Notes under the pieces: model-generated
Database searches by the model: none
Told to the model about the DNA's origin: nothing
Seen by the model: the letters and a program-made list of their open reading frames with translations, nothing else
In this document: in pieces, positions 6,254 to 11,194 of the stretch
Layout: every line of letters begins with the position of its first letter
How positions within the stretch are numbered: position 1 is the stretch's first letter
DNA from: an uncultured archaeon
GTDB taxonomy: Archaea; Halobacteriota; Methanosarcinia; Methanosarcinales; Methanoperedenaceae
Direction: 5' to 3'
Assembly (NCBI GenBank): GCA_902386085.1
Contig: CABMIA010000015.1
Coordinates: 1 to 12,334 of the forward strand
Length of the DNA: 12,334 bases
Translations under genes and position numbers: made by a program

Positions 6254-7378
6254 ATGAAACTAAAAGCAATAATAATAGCTGTTATAATCCTGCTGGGATT
6301 GGCCTTTACGACTAATGCAGGCCCGAATTCCCCCAGCGAACAGCCAAACAATACTTTTCTGGATAGTGCAATCCAGCATAATAACAATACTGTAAACGGG
6401 GATGACCTTGCTGACGATATCGAGCCTTATGAAGGTTCGATTGGCCCTGACAATGCATTATACGGGTTAAAACTTGCATTTGAAAACCTTGATGAAAGTT
6501 TCACGTTCAACGAGAGTGAAAAACTCGGAAAACAGATAGCGCACGCAAGACTGAGAATAGCAGAGGCAAAGGCCGAATTGAACAGGAATAATAATGGAGC
6601 TGCCGAGAAGGCATTTGAGCGCTACAGGGAAAAAGCCGATGAGGCTGAGGTTTCAGTTTCCAGGTTTTCTGTGAATGATTCGGGGCTCCCCAATGCAGAG
6701 AAAATGATTAAAAAGCATCAGAATATTCTGGAGCGCCTCCGCGAATCCCATCCGAATAACACAGGACTTGCCCGGGCTTACAATAACAGCCTGAAACTCG
6801 AAGAAAGGTTCAAACAAAGGTTAGAGCAAAAGGATGAAGAGCGAATAAAGGAAGCCGGGCGCGTGAAAGAGCGTGTGGAAGTAAATGCAGAAGTGTTCGG
6901 TAATGCAACGAAGGTTGAAGTTGATGCAGAATTCATATCCAATAGCACAGAAAAGGATGCGATCGCGCAGGAAATCCTGGGTAAACTCAATGTGGGCAGG
7001 GAGACCATCAACAATTCATTGAAGCTAGAAGGGGAAAATACAGTAACAACCCCTGCTCCGCCAGGCGAAGAAAAACTTGAAGCTAAAGCCGAAGTTGAAG
7101 GCAATATTTCCAGGATAGAAATCAAGTATAAGTTCTCTCTGAATGCAACAGACCGGGACGGGATAATCCAAGGAATCAACCAGAAGCTTTCTTCCCTAAC
7201 AATAAATGATCTGCTGAAAGCCTTCGAAATAAAAATTAATGGTGATGCGAGAAAAGAAGTAAAAGAAGTCCGGCAGGACGATAAAAACGAAGAAAAACAC
7301 GTCCAGGAGAATAACAGGACAAAAGACAAACAAACGAAGAAGATTGAGGAATGGAAAGACAAAGGTAAAGATAGGTGA
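6254..7378 (+). CDS. Secreted DUF5667-type protein with an internal duplication
   Basis: A 374-residue exported protein of unknown function. A signal peptide (about 1-22, hydrophobic core IIIAVIILLGLAF) is followed by a DUF5667-like module at about 60-135: IGPDNALYGLKLAFENLDE, then a long charged helix HARLRIAEAKAELN typical of that family. A second helical stretch reaches about 205. Next come two related units of about 50 residues, 208-259 (VEVNAEVFGNATKVEVDAEF...) and 275-327 (LEAKAEVEGNISRIEIKYKF...), which align along their whole length and are separated by a TTPAPP linker. The last 45 residues are very rich in K, E, D and R. At least 12 N-glycosylation sequons are spread over the chain, fitting an exported archaeal glycoprotein. 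No membrane anchor is visible after the signal. It is followed by a terminator and by the membrane-anchored winged-helix gene, a possible functional partner. Confidence 0.8.
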   Translation: MKLKAIIIAVIILLGLAFTTNAGPNSPSEQPNNTFLDSAIQHNNNTVNGDDLADDIEPYEGSIGPDNALYGLKLAFENLDESFTFNESEKLGKQIAHARLRIAEAKAELNRNNNGAAEKAFERYREKADEAEVSVSRFSVNDSGLPNAEKMIKKHQNILERLRESHPNNTGLARAYNNSLKLEERFKQRLEQKDEERIKEAGRVKERVEVNAEVFGNATKVEVDAEFISNSTEKDAIAQEILGKLNVGRETINNSLKLEGENTVTTPAPPGEEKLEAKAEVEGNISRIEIKYKFSLNATDRDGIIQGINQKLSSLTINDLLKAFEIKINGDARKEVKEVRQDDKNEEKHVQENNRTKDKQTKKIEEWKDKGKDR

Positions 7379-7402
7379 AGGTTCACCTATCTTTATTTTT
7401 TT
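7366..7402 (+). terminator. Perfect long hairpin with U7 tract after the DUF5667 gene
   Basis: 7366-7379 (TAAAGATAGGTGAA) is perfectly complementary to 7382-7395 (TTCACCTATCTTTA), nominally leaving only GG as loop, and is followed by seven Ts (7396-7402). The gene's TGA stop (7376-7378) lies inside the left arm. It has the form of a bacterial intrinsic terminator, though archaeal termination relies mainly on the U-tract. Confidence 0.75.
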
Positions 7403-7417
7403 AATTATGAAGTGTTG

Positions 7418-7426
7418 CTTATATAG
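7418..7426 (+). promoter_or_regulatory. TATA box of the membrane winged-helix gene
   Basis: CTTATATAG about 49 bases before the ATG at 7471. It follows the terminator directly, showing that this gene has its own promoter. Confidence 0.5.
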
Positions 7427-7470
7427 ATATTTATACTAAGATACAAATTATTGAACCTGGAAAAAATACA

Positions 7471-8376
7471 ATGGCGCTGAAGATGCAGGGTCTTATTATA
7501 TGTTTTATATTATGCATCTCAATCGTTAGCGCTGCGCCTGAAAACGGATACAAAATAACCTACACGATAGATGTAAAAGAAGATGGGACAGCTACATGGA
7601 ATGTAGAATACAGAACCCTTCTCTCAACAAAAGAGGATTTTAATTCATTTAATAATTATACCCGGCAATTGCAGTCAGCAAATCTTGACGATTTCAAGGC
7701 CCTGATGCAGAAATCAGTTTCAGAGGCCGCTGCAGCAACATCCAGAGGCATGATTGCCAGGGATTTTACAGCAGATGCTGCTGTCCAGTCTACACCCTCA
7801 GGTGCGTATGGCGTCGTGCATTATTCATTCCAGTGGACAAATTTTGCAAAGATAAATTCGAATATGAACATAGGGGATGTATTTATCGGAGGGTTGTATC
7901 TCTCGAAAGACGATACCCTGATAATACAATATCCTCAGACCTACATGGTTGAACAGGTTACCCCGCAACCCGACCAGATCCGCGAAGGGCTGATATGGTA
8001 CGGTCTTCGTTCTTTCGGGGCCGGTGAACCGAGGCTCGTTCTGGTTAAAACAGGAATGCCCTGGATGCAGTCGCTTGTTGCAGCTTTTGTGATTTTTGCC
8101 GTACTTGGCGCATTTATCTACCTCCGTAAAACCCGGAAAGAAAAAGAAAATACTGAAGAGATTAAAGAAAGCATTTCTGAAACCGAAATAATCGATCTGG
8201 AAGAAAGGATCATAAAACTTTTAAAAGAAAACGGGAATGCACTTTACCAGTCCGAGATAGGAAGAAAGCTCAATTTGCCCAAATCAACAGTGAGTTCGGC
8301 ATTGAATGGGCTTTATAATAAAAATATTATCCAAAAAATAAAGAAAGGCCGCGAAAACCTGATACGCCTTATATGA
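7471..8376 (+). CDS. Membrane-anchored winged-helix regulator with extracellular sensor-like domain
   Basis: A 301-residue protein built as signal peptide (1-22), extracellular domain (about 23-195), one membrane helix (199-218, SLVAAFVIFAVLGAFIYL), a basic then acidic linker, and a C-terminal winged-helix DNA-binding domain (about 240-301). In the last, LEERIIKLLKENG and SEIGRKLNLPKSTVSSALNGL (recognition helix about 270-282) and a basic wing KKGRENLIRLI match the MarR/IclR-like fold of archaeal membrane regulators (DUF4897/DUF7345-like ectodomains). The ectodomain opens with a beta-rich segment, YKITYTIDVKEDGTATWNVEY. The plan suggests an outside signal passed to DNA at the membrane, with or without proteolytic release. 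The regulated genes are unknown; the upstream DUF5667 gene is the first candidate. No clear Shine-Dalgarno sequence is present. It converges on aroD with 13 bases between stop codons. Confidence 0.8.
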   Translation: MALKMQGLIICFILCISIVSAAPENGYKITYTIDVKEDGTATWNVEYRTLLSTKEDFNSFNNYTRQLQSANLDDFKALMQKSVSEAAAATSRGMIARDFTADAAVQSTPSGAYGVVHYSFQWTNFAKINSNMNIGDVFIGGLYLSKDDTLIIQYPQTYMVEQVTPQPDQIREGLIWYGLRSFGAGEPRLVLVKTGMPWMQSLVAAFVIFAVLGAFIYLRKTRKEKENTEEIKESISETEIIDLEERIIKLLKENGNALYQSEIGRKLNLPKSTVSSALNGLYNKNIIQKIKKGRENLIRLI

Positions 8377-8389
8377 CGATAAGTCAGAT

Positions 8390-9064
8390 TCAGAGTATTT
8401 TTAATACGGTTTTCAGCTCATCCACCCTCAACTGCCCGGGCGCCGTAATATCTTCCACATACCCGTAGGTCATGACAGAGCCGTAGATCGGGGCAATGAT
8501 GCGTGAATGCCTGCCTGTTTCGCCCATAGCTATAGTGCAGACTGCCCCTGGTGCATGCAACGTTACTTTAAGAAGGCGGATCACGTCCTCAAACGATGCC
8601 GGCATTACGGCAAGTTTGGCGATATCCGCACCCGCTTCAAAGGATTCGCGAAATATTTCCATCAGGATATCCTGATCCGGCGTTCCCTGGAAATCATGAG
8701 TAGAGATTATAACAGTCTTCCCGCTGCGTTTTGCTTTCTGGACAACGGTATCCCTTTTTTCAGCGCATAACTCGATATCCACAGCGTCGGCAAGAGGCAA
8801 TAAAGAAACCAGTGTCCGAATTCTCTCATCTTCGCCGCGAAGCCATGCTCCTCCTTCCTGCTGCATCCGGTTAGTAATGATCACTGGAAGGCCGAGCCTC
8901 TTTATATCCTTAAGTGACTGATGTGCGTCTCTATCCAGCAGGTCGATCCTGAGTTCCAGGAGATCTGCGCCCAGCTTTTTTGCCTTGGCCGCAGTATCAA
9001 CAGGATTTTTCCCTATAGACGCTACCACTGATTTGTTAAGTTCCAGGTCGCCAATGTGCACCAT
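8390..9064 (-). CDS. aroD: Type I 3-dehydroquinate dehydratase
   Basis: Converts 3-dehydroquinate to 3-dehydroshikimate, step three of the shikimate pathway, through a Schiff base. The 224-residue product shows the type I active site: ELRID (E37, R39, D41), TNR with EGG (R66, E70), the catalytic histidine in STHDF (H123), the Schiff-base lysine in IAKLAVMP (K150), MGETGRHSR (R188) and TAPGQ (Q211). It has the length expected of a single-domain (alpha/beta)8 enzyme. The frame stays open upstream to 9127, but that extension is hydrophobic and has no counterpart in the family; MVHIGDLEL is the usual methanogen-type start. An ATG at 9073 (3 residues longer) is an alternative, because a weak TATA-like CATAAACC lies about 25 bases before it. 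It is transcribed alone here. Confidence 0.93.
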   Translation of the reverse strand: MVHIGDLELNKSVVASIGKNPVDTAAKAKKLGADLLELRIDLLDRDAHQSLKDIKRLGLPVIITNRMQQEGGAWLRGEDERIRTLVSLLPLADAVDIELCAEKRDTVVQKAKRSGKTVIISTHDFQGTPDQDILMEIFRESFEAGADIAKLAVMPASFEDVIRLLKVTLHAPGAVCTIAMGETGRHSRIIAPIYGSVMTYGYVEDITAPGQLRVDELKTVLKIL

Positions 9065-9127
9065 GCATCTCATGAATATTGTTACGGCGTGATAAGGTTT
9101 ATGAAGGAATAACACAATCAAAATCAT

Positions 9128-9139
9128 AATATTTATATT
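9128..9139 (+). promoter_or_regulatory. TATA box of the cysteine-cluster gene
   Basis: AATATTTATATT is centred about 28 bases before the ATG at 9163, with no Shine-Dalgarno sequence between. This suggests a leaderless transcript. Confidence 0.55.
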
Positions 9140-9162
9140 GGTTTAAGTAAATTTAACTATAA

Positions 9163-9420
9163 ATGAATCACTTGTCCGAGAAACTGAAGAGGGCCGCGAC
9201 AAGTCTGGTACTCGAGGTCGATGAGAAAAGGGTTGGAGAATGTAAGAATTGCGGCAACTGCTGCATGTTTTTATATAAATGCCCTTTCCTGAGATTTGAA
9301 AACCACGGCTCTCATAAAACCGTATGCTTAATTCATAAAGTCAGGCCCCCTATGTGCAGGAAATATCCAAGGACGAAAGACGAGCAGATACACCAGCCTT
9401 GCGGTTACCAGTTTTTGTAG
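9163..9420 (+). CDS. YkgJ-family cysteine-cluster protein
   Basis: A small 85-residue protein with the YkgJ (UPF0153) cysteine pattern, thought to bind zinc or an iron-sulfur cluster; function is not established for the family. Cysteines lie at 27, 30, 33, 34, 40, 55, 65 and 80 in the order CxxCxxCC, then C in KCPFL, C in VCLIHKVRPPMC (two cysteines with the conserved H-RP segment) and a final C in QPCGYQF. This is close to the family consensus in which a CxIY/H-RPxxCR segment follows the CC pair. It is at the short end of the family (usually 90-130 residues), but start and end look natural. It is divergent from aroD. The role may lie in metal handling or cofactor assembly, but this is a guess. 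Confidence 0.85.
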   Translation: MNHLSEKLKRAATSLVLEVDEKRVGECKNCGNCCMFLYKCPFLRFENHGSHKTVCLIHKVRPPMCRKYPRTKDEQIHQPCGYQFL

Positions 9421-9448
9421 TATGGAACCTTGTTCTTTTTAATGACCA

Positions 9449-9459
9449 GATATATTTAA
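9449..9459 (+). promoter_or_regulatory. TATA box of the small membrane protein gene
   Basis: GATATATTTAA is centred about 33 bases before the ATG at 9487. It supports the small gene as a separate transcription unit with a very short leader. Confidence 0.45.
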
Positions 9460-9486
9460 TATCCAGAAACGCCTTAATCAAACCGA

Positions 9487-9708
9487 ATGACGAACCTATC
9501 AGAAATACCCAAAAAACTGGTATATGCCATAGTCTTCGGATTCATGGGAATTATTATCGGGATCTGGACTTCAGACCTCCTGTATGTTTTAATCCTGAAA
9601 AATATAGAACGTGTAACTACGATATATTTATCCATGTTAATAATAATATTAATCGCCGGGGCTTCTTCTGCGGTAGGCTTTACCAAAGGGAAAAATCTGC
9701 TTGAATAG
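9487..9708 (+). CDS. Small two-helix membrane protein, unknown function
   Basis: A 73-residue protein not recognised as a known family. Residues about 11-28 (LVYAIVFGFMGIIIGIWT) and 46-64 (IYLSMLIIILIAGASSAVG) are clear membrane helices, joined by an aliphatic loop with LKNIER and ending in a basic GKN tail. A charged N-terminus of 10 residues precedes the first helix. Overlapping open frames exist on both strands (9354-9704 plus, 9474-9722 minus), but their translations are of mixed composition without recognisable features, whereas this one has sensible topology and its own TATA box. Archaeal genomes contain many such small membrane proteins. No function can be inferred from its neighbours. 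Confidence 0.6.
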   Translation: MTNLSEIPKKLVYAIVFGFMGIIIGIWTSDLLYVLILKNIERVTTIYLSMLIIILIAGASSAVGFTKGKNLLE

Positions 9709-9963
9709 TACTTGGTGAGCAACTATTTCAAAATCCATTGTCTCCCCTGTGACCATGAACATGACGTTCCCAGAGAGATTAGTTACATGACCCTTTAATT
9801 TTTCAACATAAAATTTTTATCTTATAGCATCGCGGCACAGGGAAAAAGTATAGCTCCGGTTAAACTCTTTCCTACTAAAATCCGTTCTCTGATATTATAA
9901 AATGTATATATTTTATTCTAATAATCTATATATATTATAAACTATCAGTAGAGTAAAGATAAT
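9709..9963. promoter_or_regulatory. AT-rich promoter region of the AbrB-PhoU gene, with two near-palindromes
   Basis: No gene is seen in these 255 bases. The last 70 are extremely AT-rich. TATATTATAAA (9931-9941) is a TATA box about 28 bases before the ATG at 9964, predicting an almost leaderless mRNA. Two AT palindromes lie next to it: ATAAAATGTATATATTTTAT (9897-9916) and ATAATCTATATATATTAT (9921-9938), each with one mismatched pair; the second overlaps the TATA box. They could be operators, but low complexity makes chance likely. Confidence 0.45.
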
Positions 9964-10965
9964 ATGGAAGCAAGGAAAGTTTACGTAAGTGGAGGCTCTA
10001 CATATGTAATCTCACTGCCCAAAAAATGGGTCAAGAAAACTAATCTGAAGCCGGGGGACTCCCTGGTTGTTACAGAACATGGCAGTTCATTGCAGATTGG
10101 GACCAGCGTTATTGAAACTGAGTCAAGAACAAAGGAGATCAAAATCTCGCAAATAATGTCAAGCGATGCTCTTGAACGTATTCTTATAGCATTTTATCTG
10201 GTTGGCTACGATACAATCAAGATAAAACTGGACAGGAAGGATCATCTTATTTACAGGGATAGTATTCGGAACATCCTGGACTATTTGATAGGCGTGGAAA
10301 TAGTCGAAGATACCAACGAATCCATGACGCTCGAGATAATGCTGGATTACAGACGTATGAGTACAATGCAGATACTCCAGAGAATGTTCTCTATAAACAG
10401 GTCGATGCTTCTTGATCTTGGTAAAGCTTTAAAAAACATGGATATCGGGCTGGCAAAAGATATAATAATGAGAGAGAAGGAAATCGACAGGCTCTATTTT
10501 TTGGTTGTGAGGCAGCTTAAGAGCGCTGTGGAATACCAGCAGATTGCTGAAAAACTTGGAATATTATCCCAAAGGGATTGCCTTGGGTACAGAATAGTGG
10601 TAAAAGTCCTTGAAAGAATTGCTGACCATATCGAGAACATATCAAAGAATTACATCCAGTTATTTGAGGTTCAAAAAGAATCGCAATTGGACGAATTTAT
10701 AAATCTCACCCGTAATGTTGCTGATACTTTCGAAAAATCGGTTCAGGCTTTATTTGGAAGAAATAATGAAATGGCAGAGATGGTATTTCAAGAACTGAAA
10801 AAGATTGAAAAATCTCATTCCCATATTTCAAAAGAGTTGTTCAAGATAGAAGATATCCAATCTGCTATTTTAATGAAGGCGATGCTTGATAGCCTTGGAA
10901 GAATAGCGAGTTACAGTGGAGATATCGCAGAAGTAGCCATCAATATGTCAACTGAAGCATCTTGA
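9964..10965 (+). CDS. AbrB-PhoU fusion, phosphate-type regulator
   Basis: A 333-residue archaeal PhoU-type regulator. Residues 2-46 form an AbrB/SpoVT swapped-hairpin DNA-binding domain (KVYVSGGSTYVISLPKKWV, then LKPGDSLVV). A linking alpha/beta region follows (about 55-130), then two PhoU helical repeats (about 135-235 and 240-330). PhoU-type acidic metal motifs are visible as EKEIDRLYF (171-179) and LERIADHIENI (216-226); the second repeat has LGRIASYSGDIAE (311-323), a weaker match in which the usual acidic residue after RI is replaced. PhoU proteins sense phosphate status through Pst transporters, and the AbrB domain suggests direct DNA binding. No pst or phosphate permease gene lies in the window, so the regulated system could be another transporter. 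The start is set by the TATA box 28 bases upstream. Confidence 0.88.
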   Translation: MEARKVYVSGGSTYVISLPKKWVKKTNLKPGDSLVVTEHGSSLQIGTSVIETESRTKEIKISQIMSSDALERILIAFYLVGYDTIKIKLDRKDHLIYRDSIRNILDYLIGVEIVEDTNESMTLEIMLDYRRMSTMQILQRMFSINRSMLLDLGKALKNMDIGLAKDIIMREKEIDRLYFLVVRQLKSAVEYQQIAEKLGILSQRDCLGYRIVVKVLERIADHIENISKNYIQLFEVQKESQLDEFINLTRNVADTFEKSVQALFGRNNEMAEMVFQELKKIEKSHSHISKELFKIEDIQSAILMKAMLDSLGRIASYSGDIAEVAINMSTEAS

Positions 10966-11092
10966 TTAACGAAAAAGTGAAAATGGGTTAAAATCCACCT
11001 GCAAATTTCTATTATTACCTCCGATGCCTCAATCCTGGGTCGCTAAATTGGATTCATGGTTCTGTCCCGGGATGAGGATTTCCTGATATTCC

Positions 11093-11140
11093 AGCCAGGT
11101 AAGCCCGTGCTGTCAGAGGCATTGAGCTTGAATCCTGGCT
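11093..11140. other. Candidate structured element in the gap between the PhoU and beta-helix genes
   Basis: Three nested helices can form: AGCCAGG (11093-11099) with CCTGGCT (11134-11140), AAGC (11101-11104) with GCTT (11126-11129), and TGC (11108-11110) with GCA (11119-11121), with small internal loops and an 8-base apical loop. This is 14 base pairs in nested order. It has no U-tract and no homologue I recognise, so it may be chance, a terminator remnant or a small RNA. Confidence 0.25.
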
Positions 11141-11194
11141 TTAATTGACCAATGAAATCATTATTTTCCACGTGGATATAGGCTAAAGTAGTTA

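Noticed and set aside
6778..7386. 202-codon open frame opposite the DUF5667 gene
   Set aside because: Its S/F/L-rich translation is the antisense shadow of a K/E-rich coding sequence. The sense strand has signal peptide, domain, ribosome binding site and terminator.
9065..9127. Hydrophobic N-terminal extension of AroD as a signal or membrane segment
   Set aside because: Type I dehydroquinate dehydratases are cytosolic and start close to the first strand. The extension overlaps the promoter region, and a family-like start exists at 9064.
9354..9704. Open frame of 116 codons on the plus strand
   Set aside because: It overlaps the end of the cysteine-cluster gene in another frame and all of the two-helix gene. 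Its translation has no domain, signal or membrane pattern.
11168..11175. CCACGTGG palindrome after the beta-helix gene
   Set aside because: An 8-base palindrome in a non-coding gap is expected by chance, and it occurs only once here.
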